Positions 19,572 to 28,456 of a DNA stretch of 64,000 nucleotides are shown in pieces (the stretch's first letter is position 1; each line of letters begins with the position of its first letter). Source of the stretch: Symbiodinium natans (taxonomy: Eukaryota > Sar > Dinophyceae > Suessiales > Symbiodiniaceae). The notes under the pieces were generated by a model. The model had not been told where the DNA came from. It saw only the letters and a program-made list of their open reading frames with translations, and did not search any database. The stretch covers positions 1,043,491-1,107,490 of the forward strand of contig CAJNDS010002690.1 in assembly GCA_905221605.1 (NCBI GenBank). The letters are read 5' to 3'. The position numbers and the translations under genes were made by a program.

Positions 19572-19680
19572 AAAACCCTGCGAGCACGAAGGGACGGCGC
19601 ATGCGTCAAACCTCTAGGGCCCTTATCAGGGCACTAGAGGTTTGTTGTATGTCCCCTCCCTCTGTGCTCGTAGGGTTTGG
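19572..19680. repeat. hairpin of the GACAAACCT family
   Basis: Left arm aaaccctgcgagcacgaagg, right arm gtgctcgtagggttt, with tcaaacctctagggccc / gggcactagaggtttgt as the inner part. Confidence 0.75.
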
Positions 19681-19819
19681 TGATGGCGCGAGCTATTTGG
19701 TCGCTGGCGGGAGCTATTTTCTAACCTTTCAGGTTTTTCACAACTTTGTTTGCTCTGCGAACAGGTTCTCAGGTTTAACTCCGGGGCGTCGGGTTGGGTT
19801 CAGAAGTAAACTGTGATGT

Positions 19820-20365
19820 TTATTCCCAACAGCCGAAGGGTTGGGTCTCTCTCTCTAGAGGCAGGGGGCCATGTATCACCCCGGAGGCCGGACGGAACGC
19901 CAGAATGGAACGGAACTTGATCATCTTTGTCTTGCTGGCTGTTGGGTGGCACAGCTGGGTTAATAGCACTTCTCCAATCAGATCGGTCTGAGACTCTTGG
20001 TCTACCATTCGACCCGAAGTCGAAGACGACGGCTGGTACCCGTGTTTGTGTAACACTCGTAAAACAGTCACCTCCATTTCACGATCTATGCCACCAGTCG
20101 CATCCCAGTTCCTTTTTTCACCAGGCTTTGGCGGTACAGAAACAGCACGTCCTTCAGCTTCAGCATTGCTAACCATATCCCTATTGGGATTCATACCCAC
20201 ATTGGGGCTTTCTGCAACCAAGGCCTCTTCCAGATGTTCTTCAGCGTCGGGAATCACCTCTTCCAACACCGCTCTTTCACCCAGAGACTCAGCTGCACCA
20301 TTTCCAGCTCCACCATCTTGTCCACCATCCGAGGCAAGTTGGAGCCATCGCTTCGGAGAAGGCAT
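19820..20365 (-). CDS. leader ORF of the LTR element, copy A (unknown protein)
   Basis: The open frame extends up through the 5' LTR to 20719, but the Met at 20365 (MPSPKRWLQLASDGG) lies 55 bases past the primer-binding site and is the first plausible start for an LTR transcript. It gives 181 residues: an acidic, Gly/Glu-rich segment (ERAVLEEVIPDAEEHLEE), then GEKRNWDATGGIDREMEVTVL, which may be a short helical domain. The end (ETQPFGCWE) is encoded by the GGAACG-block, and the giant ORF opens with the same words in the same frame (ETQPLGCWE, near 14640-14680). It may therefore be the detached N-terminus of the giant protein. No family is recognised. Confidence 0.45.
   Translation of the reverse strand: MPSPKRWLQLASDGGQDGGAGNGAAESLGERAVLEEVIPDAEEHLEEALVAESPNVGMNPNRDMVSNAEAEGRAVSVPPKPGEKRNWDATGGIDREMEVTVLRVLHKHGYQPSSSTSGRMVDQESQTDLIGEVLLTQLCHPTASKTKMIKFRSILAFRPASGVIHGPLPLERETQPFGCWE
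19823..19964. repeat. GGAACG-block, compact copy, inside element A
   Basis: 142 bases running from ttcccaacagccgaagggtt (stem CCCAAC/GTTGGG) through a short GGAACG stretch to cagctgggttaat. The ends are weakly complementary (TTCCCAACAGC versus TTAACCCAGC), as in a miniature inverted-repeat element. Same orientation as the expanded copy at 14638-15771. Confidence 0.7.
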
Positions 20366-20419
20366 TGCTTCTTGATCCCAAAACCTTGAAAGAACACTTA
20401 ACCGCAGGGAACCTAATTT

Positions 20420-20431
20420 GGGCTCATAACC
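20420..20431 (-). other. primer-binding site, half initiator-tRNA-Met type (copy A)
   Basis: gggctcataacc directly abuts the inner edge of the 5' LTR (20432). On the minus strand it is GGTTATGAGCCC, complementary to the anticodon stem-loop of initiator tRNA-Met (GGGCUCAUAACC, CAU anticodon). Drosophila copia and yeast Ty5 prime from this internal site using a cleaved half tRNA. Twelve bases match exactly. Confidence 0.75.
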
Positions 20432-20718
20432 TACGGGGGGACAACCAAGGAAGGAAATCAACTCCCCTAATCGCCCTGAACTTATATTTCCCAGATCGAA
20501 CCAAGAAACAACCAAGAACACGGATAAGAGCAACCCAGGGGGGAAGGAAAGGGGGAAGGAACCCACACCCTTACCAAACCCTAAGCACCCAGGCACTTCT
20601 TTTTTAACTTGTGGCTTTCTGTTCAAGCCCATCTTGAGCCAAATACGATTACCGGGTTCATTAACCCTTCCAACTTCCAACACTAACTCCTTTCTACAAT
20701 ACCAATTGCAGCTCCGCA
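20432..20718 (-). repeat. 5' LTR of element A
   Basis: 287 bases, direct copy of 6549-6835. In element orientation an AT-rich AAATATAAG lies near 20482-20490, about 230 bases into the LTR, and is the only TATA-like candidate for its promoter. No AATAAA was seen. Confidence 0.9.
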
Positions 20719-20723
20719 TCGGG
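20719..20723. other. target-site duplication (right), LTR element A
   Basis: TCGGG, same as 6544-6548, followed directly by TTTAGGG repeats. Confidence 0.65.
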
Positions 20724-21818
20724 TTTAGGGTTTTGGGTTTAGGGTTTAGGGTTTAGGGAGGTGAGGGGGGGGAGAGATTGCACTTCTCTCGAGACCCTGA
20801 ATCTCTACACCTAATCCCTAAACAACCCTAAACCCTAAACCCGATTGCACGTGTTTTGAGACCCTTAAACCCCACATCTATACCCGACACCCTAACCCAA
20901 ATTTTAAAACCTGGTTTGGGCTTGCGTGACTCAGGGGTGGGCGAGCACGTACTGCTCGTACTGCTCAGGGGTGGGCTGGGCTACAGATGGAGAAAACGGG
21001 CTTTAGGACTTACAGGGTTTAAGGTTTAGGGTTTAGGGTCCGACGTTTTGACTTTGAATTGCAACGCGTCAGTTGAACCCCCTAGCAATGGCTTGCCACA
21101 CCGGAATCCCTAAATCCTTCAGGTTTGCTTGTTCGAGGATGCGGGCTTTGGGGTATTTCGGATTCCGTGAGCAACTGTCTCTGTGCTTTTGCCAGACGAA
21201 ACAAGGCTTAAATTTCTGTTGGCGAGTGTATATGATGTTGTTATTTGAGGATAGAAGGGACAACAAAACGCTTCTTCATGGGATCTACCTTCTGCTGCAT
21301 GGCACTCAGTACGTACAAACTCCCACGAGCTGAATCTACAAAAATGGGCAGGTTCAACCCCTAAAACCGTAAAAACACCGAATTATACTGTACCTATATC
21401 CTAAAATATCCTAAACAGTGAAGGGAATTGAGAGTTTTGGGGCTTAAAGACTTAAAGAGCCTGCACCCCCAACCGCCCAAGCCGTTGATATCCCAAAACC
21501 GAAACGCAATAGAGCTGAGGGCTTCTGGGCTTGTAGGCTTTCGGACTGAGGGGCCCTAAGCCCTCGAGATAATAACATGGTCCAGGGTTTATATAGACTA
21601 TGGCCCCCAGTTGAGGGAAGGCGGGGGGGATTGTAGAGCGAACTTGAGTCCCCTCATAACTAGTCTTGATAAACCAGAAGCCGCTAAAGACAGCATCCCA
21701 GTTTACCCCATCCAACGCCCTCAAACCCTAAAATCCTAAACCCTAAGCCCTAAACCCTAAACCCTAAAACCCTAAAAGCCTAAAACCCTAAAACCCTAAA
21801 AAAGCCGAAGCTGTGCAG
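20724..21818. other. repeat-rich stretch without a supported gene
   Basis: TTTAGGG/CCCTAAA blocks alternate with unique DNA. 21073-21333 is open on both strands (plus frame begins MNPLAMACHTG), and 21452-21724 is open on minus. Neither shows a domain or clear splice borders. Confidence 0.5.
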
Positions 21819-21895
21819 GGGACGAGCTACTGCGGTCGAAGTCCATGGACCGAGACAGCTACAACAGCGGAGACTGGCTCCTCACACTGCCATAG
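21819..21895 (+). CDS. candidate terminal exon, unknown gene
   Basis: After CTGTGCAG the frame (phase 2) reads DELLRSKSMDRDSYNSGDW and ends TLP then TAG, immediately before a TTTAGGG block. The minus strand is also partly open here, so strand is not certain. Confidence 0.35.
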
Positions 21896-22068
21896 TTTAG
21901 GGTTTAGGGTTTAGGGTTTTGGGCATAGACCCCTTAGGAGTTTCCACCCCCCCCGCCAAAAAAAGTAAACATGTTCGTCCTTATAAGGGTAGTACAGGGG
22001 TTTTAAATTCATAAAGTTGGGGGGGGGTTCTTAATCACCACATAGAAGTTTCGTGTATACCTCGGACT

Positions 22069-22137
22069 CTCTTTACCTGCAGTTTTATGGGTTCTACATA
22101 CTAAGTAAGGGGGAGTTACTGCCAAACTGTAGGTAAA
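22069..22137. repeat. MITE-like palindromic element, about 70 bp
   Basis: Inverted ends TCTTTACCTGCAGTTT and AAACTGTAGGTAAA around ATGGGTTCTACATACTAAGTAAGG. Related copies are at 35729-35801, 35666-35726, 35896-35929 and 27459-27500. Confidence 0.65.
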
Positions 22138-22292
22138 TGGAAAAAGAAACTAATAATAGTCATTTTTCTGGTATGACCCTACATCCCTAAATTCCTGAAC
22201 CCGAAACCCTAAACCCTAAACCCCAGACCCCAAACCCTAAGCCCTTAGCCCTAAACCCTAATCCCCAAACCCTAAACCCTAAACCATCCCAG

Positions 22293-22344
22293 AGAAGGTT
22301 CAACCTCCTTGACTTCACGGGCGAGCGCTCAGCCTTCGGCACAG
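22293..22344 (+). CDS. candidate internal exon, unknown gene
   Basis: Fifty-two bases between CATCCCAG and GTCTTC. It reads RRFNLLDFTGERSAFGT and leaves one base. Good consensus on both sides and protein-like content, with CCCTAAA immediately upstream. Confidence 0.42.
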
Positions 22345-22882
22345 GTCTTCCCGTGCCTCGGAATAGTGAAGGGTTTATCGTAGAACTCAGCCTGGATTCA
22401 TGGGTTTAGGGCTTGGGGTGTAGGGCTTGGGGTTTAGGGGTGCAGGGTTTTGGGGTGCAACCCATAAAGCTGGTTGGTACGTGGAGTCCAGCAAACCCTA
22501 AACCCTAAACCCTAAACCCTAAACCCTAAACAGGGTAGGGAATGGATGAGCGAGGCGGTTCTCAATGGCTAAGACGGCTATGATGGGTTAGGGCTTTCCT
22601 CAGAAGCTGAACCATGGCGACCATGAACAAAACCGAAATCAAAACCCTCAACCCTCAGCCCGCCCCCCCCCCCCCCCAATTCCTAAAACCCAAGCCCCAA
22701 GCCTTTATAACCCTAAACCCTAAACTTTAAACCCTAAACCCTAAACCCTATACCCTATACAACCTTAAACCCTATATAACCCTAAAACCTGAACCCTAAA
22801 ACCCTAAACCCTCAACCCTAAACAACCCCTAAACCCTAAACCCTGAACCCTAAACCCTAACCCTAAACCCTAAACTTCGGAG

Positions 22883-22972
22883 GTGTCTGACAAGAACAAG
22901 GAGAAATGGGAGCTCATGAGACCCCTCCTACGGGACCCCCAACTGCGGCCGACTCCTGCAACTTTGCTTTGA
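22883..22972 (+). CDS. candidate terminal exon, unknown gene
   Basis: Preceded by CTTCGGAG. The frame reads VSDKNKEKWELMRPLLRD, then PQLRPTPATLL and TGA. Charged, helix-like start. CCCTAAA lies upstream and TTTAGGG downstream. Confidence 0.4.
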   Translation: MSDKNKEKWELMRPLLRDPQLRPTPATLL

Positions 22973-23639
22973 AGAAGCCACGGGGCTAGTTTAGGGTTCA
23001 GGGTTTAGGGTTTAGGGTTTGGGGTTTAGGGTTTGGGGTTTGGGGTTTGGGGTTTAGGGGTTTAGGGTTTAGGGTTTAGGGTTTAAGGCTTCTGGTTGTG
23101 GGGTCTATCTGAGGGTAGTTACATGACCCCGAAAAATACCCCTTACCCTCTTGAAAGGGTTCTGATGTGTGGGCCCTTAATACTAAGGGGCCAATGTAAC
23201 GAATTCAGGGTTGCGGCGTTCAGGTTCGGGGCCTTGAGGATTTTTTGGGAGTCAAAAGAGGTGCTCGAAAGCTGGGTGATTAACAAAAGATGTTGAAGGA
23301 GCGTTGGGCTACCTCCCCTCCCTTAGACTCCTCTAAGATCCCTGGAGCCAAAAACAACACTGCCAACACTCAAAAAGGCAAAATAAAAAACAGAAAACTA
23401 AACCCCTATCAACTCTCAGCATCCCCAAAACAGCGCAAAACAACCCCAAAATCGCCTTTAACCCTAAACCTTGAACCCTAAACCCAGAACCCTAAACCCA
23501 GAACCCTAAACCCTAAACCGAAACCCTAAACCCTAAACCAAAAAACCTATAACCCTAAAACCTAAACCCTAAACCCTACACCCTACACCCTACACCCTAA
23601 ACCCTAAGCCCTCTCCTTGAAGACTGGTCCGTTTGACAG

Positions 23640-23675
23640 GGATCTGCTTCCTGGGTCCTCCCAATTTGGCTCGGG
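23640..23675 (+). CDS. candidate internal exon, unknown gene
   Basis: Thirty-six bases after TTTGACAG and before GTTCGG, reading ICFLGPPNLAR in phase 2. Short, so weak. Confidence 0.28.
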
Positions 23676-23786
23676 GTTCGGGGTTTGGAAGGCCAGGGCT
23701 GTCACCCGTTTAGGGTTTAAGGTTTAGGGTTCAGGGTTCAGGGTTTAGGGTTTAGGGTTTAGGGTTTAGGGTTTAGGGTTTAGAGT

Positions 23787-23935
23787 TCCCCCTAATTTTC
23801 AACCCCCCCCCCCCCCCCCCCCTACCCCCTAATATTGAATACTCCCGATCTGTGGTCTAGAGTTTAGGGTTTAAGGGGCGTATTTAATATTGGGGGGGGG
23901 GGGTTAGCGGGAGGGGATCATTAGGGGGAGCCCTT
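23787..23935. repeat. inverted repeat with poly-C/poly-G arms
   Basis: Left arm: CCCCCTAAT, a C run, then CCCCCTAATATTGAATAC. Right arm (inverted): GTATTTAATATT, a G run, then ATTAGGGGGA. The arms pair over about 55-60 bases. The C run differs in length by one base between copies A and B. Confidence 0.6.
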
Positions 23936-24019
23936 AATATACACCGCAAGCAAAGACCTAAACCTTTAGGGACCAATTTAGGGATTAGGGTTTAGGGGTT
24001 TAGGGGTTTTAGGGATTAG

Positions 24020-24097
24020 GGTGGCGCGAACGCACGAATTGCCCATCTCACGTCCAAGGAGATGGCCAGAGTCACCACTGCAAAGTTCTGCAACTAG
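24020..24097 (+). CDS. candidate terminal exon, unknown gene
   Basis: After GGATTAG, one frame reads GANARIAHLTSKEMARVTT and AKFCN, then TAG. The other two frames are also open over most of the interval, so frame choice rests on composition. Confidence 0.3.
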   Translation, partial: GGANARIAHLTSKEMARVTTAKFCN

Positions 24098-24171
24098 TCT
24101 GGCAACAGCACCCTAAGCCTTAAACCCTAAACCCTTAAACCCTAAACACTTAAACCCTAAACACATAAACC

Positions 24172-24248
24172 CTTCAACCCTTAAACCCTTAAACCCTTAA
24201 ACCCTTAAACCCTTAAACCCTTAAACCCTTAAACCCTTAAACCCTTAA
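24172..24248. repeat. CCCTTAAA octamer tract
   Basis: About ten perfect CCCTTAAA units, a one-base-longer telomere variant. Confidence 0.9.
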
Positions 24249-24900
24249 CTGGGTTGAAGTAGGGGTTTAGGGCTGGTGTTGCTGGGCCGGAAAGCATGCA
24301 TGCGGCCTGTCCCTACGTTTAGCCCACATCGCCCCTGCAGGAGTCTACTGCTCTTACGTGCAGAATGCATGTTGCAGAACTGTCATTCCTTAGTTGCTGC
24401 TTAAGAGGCTCTAGTTTCGAAGCGACCCTTCATCTTCAAGTGTTTCCCTGCTGCTCTTCCCACCCTTCAGATACCACTGCAAGAAGTAGACCCTCTTGTT
24501 CATGAATTTCCCTATGAACCCTAAGCCCTGAACCCGAAACCTGCAGCTTGTAACGCTGTAACCCGGTCGCCCTGTAACCACCTAAACCCTTCAACCCTGT
24601 AACCCTGTAACCACCTCAACCCTGGAACCACATTAACCCTGTAACCCCGTAACCGCCTAAACCCTGCAACTACCTGAACCCTGTGACCCTGCAACCCTCA
24701 AGCCTTAGGGCAGTTTCATGCTACCTGACCCTTAAACAAGGGGACCCCTTATATACCTGTTGTATACCCTGTACAACCCAAGGGACCATACTTCAAAACC
24801 CTTTAACGGAGCTAAGGGACAATATTCAGGGCCCATACAACGACGTGTCTTCGAGTGACTTAGGCGACCTCCAAGTAGCCCTAAACCCTAAACCCTAAAC
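24249..24900. other. island with partial open frames, then CCCTGTAAC-type repeats
   Basis: 24340-24480 is open for about 47 codons after CCCCTGCAG (ESTALTCRMHVAEL...), but no donor or domain is clear. 24530-24720 holds degenerate CCCTGTAACC repeats. Confidence 0.4.
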
Positions 24901-24975
24901 CCTAAACCCTAAACCCTAAACCCTAAACCCTAAACCCTAAACCCTAAAGCCCTGTAGTCCTCAAGACTTAGTAAG

Positions 24976-25040
24976 GCGAGCTCCTGTCCATCCGGAAGTC
25001 CACCCCTTTGATTGGACTCCGGGAGGCGGAGGACGCTCGG
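24976..25040 (+). CDS. candidate exon, unknown gene
   Basis: After TTAGTAAG the frame (phase 2) reads ELLSIRKSTPLIGLREAEDA. Its end is unclear because a G-rich stretch follows. The nearest GT is GTAGGG at about 25069. Confidence 0.33.
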
Positions 25041-25407
25041 GGGGGGGAGGGGAAAGAGAGGAGGAGATGTAGGGTTTAGGGTTTAGGGTTTGGGGTTTAG
25101 GGTTTAGGGGGGTTTAGGGTTTAGGGTTTGGGGTTTGGGGTTTAGGCGTTTGGGGTTTAGGGTCTGGGGTTTAGGGATTAGGGATGGGGGTTTGGGCTTT
25201 AGGGTTTAGACTCTAAAGCCTGTTTGGGGCTTAGGGTTTAGGATGTCAAGTTGTAGGGTTGGAGGGTCTTTCAGTGCTCAGGGTCCTCCCTCTGGATATT
25301 ACATAGGGTTCTGATGCTTAAGACTTGAGATGCTTCGGGTTGGGGTTTCAATGTTTTGTTTGAGGTTTTGGGAGGGATGTTGTGACGGACGTCGCTCTGC
25401 ATTCAAG

Positions 25408-25453
25408 GTCACGCAGAAGCAACAGACCGCAACATCACCGCAGGATTGTCTTA
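25408..25453 (+). CDS. candidate exon, unknown gene
   Basis: Following TTCAAG the frame reads VTQKQQTATSPQDCL before entering TTAGGG-like sequence. The acceptor is weak. Confidence 0.22.
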
Positions 25454-25946
25454 GGGTCTTAGGGTCGGGCGTTAAGCTGCATGAGGGTTAAGGTTTAGGC
25501 TTTCGGGTTTAGGGTTTAATGTTAACGTCGCTTTAATACCCCCCCCCCCCCCAAATCTTGCCGGGCTTGGAGGGGTGGAAAAAAGAGGGGGTGTCAATAA
25601 TAAGGATTCTGGGGGTCTGGGGTCAGGGGTCTGTGGGGGGTCAGAAGTCTTCTCTGCAATGGAACTCTTAAGCCATGTTCAGAAAAATTTTCGATTCCTG
25701 GCCAGCCAAATTTCGCGATTGTCACCCCATTATCTTTTTCATCGGACCCCCCTATATAGACTTGTTTACACACATCAGCCCGAAAACCTCCCGTAATGGA
25801 AAGTAGTCTTGGGCTGGGGCCCTCTGGCCCGAATATTACGATTACCACCCCATTCATAAATGTGAGGTCAACATCAGGGTTTAGGGTTTAGGGTTTAGGG
25901 TTTAGGGTTTAGGGTTTAGGGTGTTAGGTTTCTTGGGGCTTCCCAG

Positions 25947-26003
25947 GACATCCTCACCAAGGTCTCCTTCCCGGGCTGCGGCCGGCACCAAGTGCCGGGC
26001 GTG
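25947..26003 (+). CDS. candidate internal exon, unknown gene
   Basis: Exactly 19 codons between CTTCCCAG and GTAACC, reading DILTKVSFPGCGRHQVPGV. Strong splice consensus and the sharpest coding look of the chain. A TTTAGGG tract ends just upstream. Confidence 0.45.
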
Positions 26004-26367
26004 GTAACCATGCAGGCAGACAACCTGAGTTTTGGCTTTTGCTTAGGTATCAAACAAATTTGTTGTTTATTGTTTAGGGTTTAGGGTTTAAGGTAAGGTA
26101 CTTGTTTTGGTTCTGGGTTCCTACTATAGCTACTTATACCGATACCTAAAAAGTATACTTTTGTTTCCAGGGTCTACTCCAAAATAGGGCAAGTGAGATG
26201 GTTGGAAATAGTTGTTTAGCTTTCAGGCTTTGGTAGGGTTTAGGGTTTGGGGTTTCGGGGTTTGGGGTTTAGGGGTTTAGGCTTTAGGGTTTAGGGGTTG
26301 AGGGCCCTACTTGGTTTAGAGCTTAGTACTTCGGATATTGACTAACGTGACCAATGCACCCTTGCAG

Positions 26368-26443
26368 GTGACGAACGGCTGGGCTTCGGCGGGCCCCAAC
26401 GCAGGCCGGCACTTGCAAAATCAACACACCCCCATGCGCATAC
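26368..26443 (+). CDS. candidate internal exon, unknown gene
   Basis: After CCTTGCAG the frame reads VTNGWASAGPNAGRHLQNQ and continues to a GTGTGT donor that merges into a TA microsatellite. The 3' border is uncertain. Confidence 0.38.
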
Positions 26444-26640
26444 GTGTGTATATATATATATACATACAAATACATATGTATGTATACAATATATGTATAC
26501 AATATATATATATATATACATATATACAGAAGAGGAGGAGGCTGTATTTATTATTACTGTTATGATATTATGATTATTATTATCATCATTATGTTGATTA
26601 TGATCATTATATACACACACACACAAACCCTTTTTCACTA
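26444..26640. repeat. TA/CA/ATT microsatellite stretch
   Basis: GTGTATATATA, ATATGTATAC repeats, then TTATTATTA and ACACACACA. The ORFs on both strands (YIYIYI, HNIITVI) are artefacts of it. Confidence 0.85.
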
Positions 26641-26752
26641 ATCCGTGTAGAAACCGACTACATAATGTTGACAATCGCAAACCCCAAACACTTAACCCTA
26701 AGCCGTCATTTGGGAAACTGCCCGTTCGGCTCACACCGTGAGCCGTGGACAG

Positions 26753-26771
26753 GGGCTCCTGTGCTTGGACC
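26753..26771 (+). CDS. candidate micro-exon
   Basis: Nineteen bases between GGACAG and GTAAGT, the best donor consensus in the window. Reads GLLCLD. Confidence 0.28.
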
Positions 26772-26879
26772 GTAAGTGGTGTTATGTGTGGGTTCAGGGT
26801 TTAGGGTTACGGTTCCGGGAGAGAGTTAACCCTAAAGCCTAAACTCTCAAGCCAAAATTCTAAACCCCAAACCCTGAAC

Positions 26880-27225
26880 CCTCAACCCTAAACCCTAAAC
26901 CCTGAACCCTGAACCCTAAACCCTCAACCCTAAACCCTAAACCCTAAACCCTAAACAATAAACCCTAAACCCTACACCCTAAACCCTAAACCCTAAACCC
27001 TAAACCCGAAACCCGAAACCCTAAACCCTAAACCCTAAACCCTAAACCCTAAACCCTAAACCCTAAACCCTAAACCCTAAACCCTAAACCCTAAACCCTA
27101 AACCCTAAACCCTAAACCCTAAACCCTAAACCCTCCACCCTAAACCCTAAACCCTAAACCCTAAACCCTAAACCCTAAACCCTAAACCCTAAACCCTAAA
27201 CCCTAAACCCTAAACCCTAAACCCC
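26880..27225. repeat. long CCCTAAA array, copy A
   Basis: Around 45 heptamers, mostly perfect. Copy B is shorter by exactly 28 bases (four units) and carries different interruptions. Confidence 0.95.
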
Positions 27226-27248
27226 AACCCCCCCGAACAAGTCTCCAG

Positions 27249-27313
27249 GAGGCCGTACCGGTCCATGGGCTGGGAAATTCCCATACCCTGCGGCTGGCGA
27301 GGACCGAGGCCTC
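27249..27313 (+). CDS. candidate internal exon, unknown gene
   Basis: Sixty-five bases between GTCTCCAG and GTAAGG, reading EAVPVHGLGNSHTLRLARTE. Excellent splice sites on both sides, flanked by telomere-type arrays. Confidence 0.45.
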
Positions 27314-27388
27314 GTAAGGGCGTGCTTTAGGGTTTAGGGCTTAGGGTTTAGGGTTTAGGGTTTAGGGCTTCAGACTTCAGACCTAAAG

Positions 27389-27428
27389 TGTCTCTCAACA
27401 CGGCGGGTGCGCGCCGTGTCAGCAGACG
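27389..27428 (+). CDS. candidate internal exon, unknown gene
   Basis: Forty bases after CCTAAAG and before GTCGAC, reading SLNTAGARRVSR in phase 2. The island contains a GC-rich palindrome. Confidence 0.3.
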
Positions 27429-27458
27429 GTCGACCCTAAACCCGACCTGAAGCCCTCT

Positions 27459-27500
27459 TTACCTACAGTTTTTTATGGGTTAAGCCTACTAGCTAATATG
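27459..27500. repeat. left half of a MITE-like palindromic element
   Basis: CTCTTTACCTACAGTTTTTT then ATGGGTTAAGCCTACTAGC, matching the left half of the copies at 22069 and 35729. The right end is missing. Confidence 0.55.
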
Positions 27501-27508
27501 AAGGGTAA

Positions 27509-27598
27509 CCCTAAGGCTCCAAGTAGCCCCAAGGCAGGTATTATTTACCGACTTTCGACCCCAATGTAGGTATCATTTGTATACTTGGAGCCTTAGGG
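27509..27598. repeat. 17-bp inverted repeat
   Basis: ccctaaggctccaagta (27509-27525) is exactly complementary to 27582-27598, with 56 bases between. Forms a hairpin next to the truncated MITE-like element. Confidence 0.65.
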
Positions 27599-27699
27599 TA
27601 ATTACTACTAAGGGTTTAGGGTTTAGGGTTTAGGGGCCCATAAAGCCAAAAAGCCCTATAAACCCCATAAAGCCCAAAAACCCTATAGACCCCATAAAC

Positions 27700-27834
27700 C
27701 CTATAAACCCTGTAAACCCTATAATCCCTACAAACCCTATAATCCCTATAAACCCTACTAAACCCTATAAACCCTATAATCCCTATAAACCCTATAAACC
27801 CTATAAACCCTATAAACCCTATAAACCCTATAAA
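27700..27834. repeat. CCCTATAAA tract
   Basis: A nine-base telomere variant, about fourteen units with CCCTATAAT interruptions. Confidence 0.9.
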
Positions 27835-27951
27835 CGGTGTAAAACCTAAACCCTGAAACCCTAAACCCTAAACCCTAAACCCTAAACACAAAACCCGAAA
27901 CCCTAAACCCTAAACCCTAGAAACCCTGAAACCCTCCCTCACGCTCCCCAG

Positions 27952-28013
27952 GCATGCCCCTCTGCGACCAGTATGCCCGCGTGGTGGTCGTCTTCTCCGC
28001 TCGGCCGACGCAG
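27952..28013 (+). CDS. candidate exon, unknown gene
   Basis: After GCTCCCCAG the frame reads MPLCDQYARVVVVFSARPTQ, with a GTTCGG donor at 28014. The frame stays open beyond it (VRIPIPAAKRQ) to about 28050, so the donor may lie farther on. Among the most protein-like islands. Confidence 0.45.
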
Positions 28014-28051
28014 GTTCGGATCCCCATCCCCGCAGCAAAGCGGCAGTTGGG

Positions 28052-28140
28052 GTTTAGGGTTTAGGGTTTAGGGTTTAGGGTTTAGGGTTTGGGGTTTGGG
28101 GTTTGGGGTTTGGGGTTTGGGGTTTGGGGTTTGGGGGTTA
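28052..28140. repeat. TTTAGGG to TTTGGGG tract
   Basis: Five or six TTTAGGG units pass into about seven TTTGGGG units. Confidence 0.9.
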
Positions 28141-28456
28141 GGGTTTGGGGGTTACGGATTAGGGGTTAGGGTTTATAGGGGTTAGGGTTTATAGGGTTGA
28201 GGAAAAATCGGCGGTTTCAGGGGCGTAGGGCTTCAGAGGTGTAGGGTTTAGGGCTTATAGGGGGTTAGGGTTTAGGGTTGAGGGCTTAGGGCTTGTGAGG
28301 CTTCAGGGTTTGGATAGTAGGCTCAGGCGCTTTTGGGTGGATTCAGGGTGTGGGGGGTTTGGGTTTAGATTCCGGGGTTTACGGGTTCAGGCTTAGGACT
28401 TTGGCGTGTAGGGGTCCTTCTGGGTTTAGTCTCTGGAACCTTGAAAAAGTCCTCAG

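Larger units (their letters stand above)
6549..20718 (-). mobile_element. 14.2-kb LTR retroelement lacking reverse transcriptase, copy A
   Basis: Structural evidence is direct: 287-bp direct terminal repeats with three mismatches, a TCGGG target duplication, a primer-binding motif touching the 5' LTR and a purine tract touching the 3' LTR. The element reads on the minus strand. Its LTR begins TG but ends TA instead of CA. Contents in order: leader ORF, 5.2 kb of repeat-rich noncoding DNA, giant WW/S1/MLLE/CCCH ORF, 3' untranslated stretch (6849-7205, nothing else seen). I found no polymerase, integrase, RNase H or protease motif in any frame, so it should depend on another element for mobilisation. 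It is inserted in TTTAGGG/TTTTGGG repeats. Confidence 0.82.

Noticed and set aside
20420-20431. Part of a tRNA-Met gene
   Set aside because: Only the anticodon-arm 12-mer is present, with no acceptor, D or T arms. Its contact with the LTR edge explains it as a primer-binding site.
26338-26734. 130-codon minus ORF over the TA/CA microsatellite
   Set aside because: Most of it is IYIYI/NDDNNN text from simple repeats; only the short plus-strand island at 26368 looks coding.
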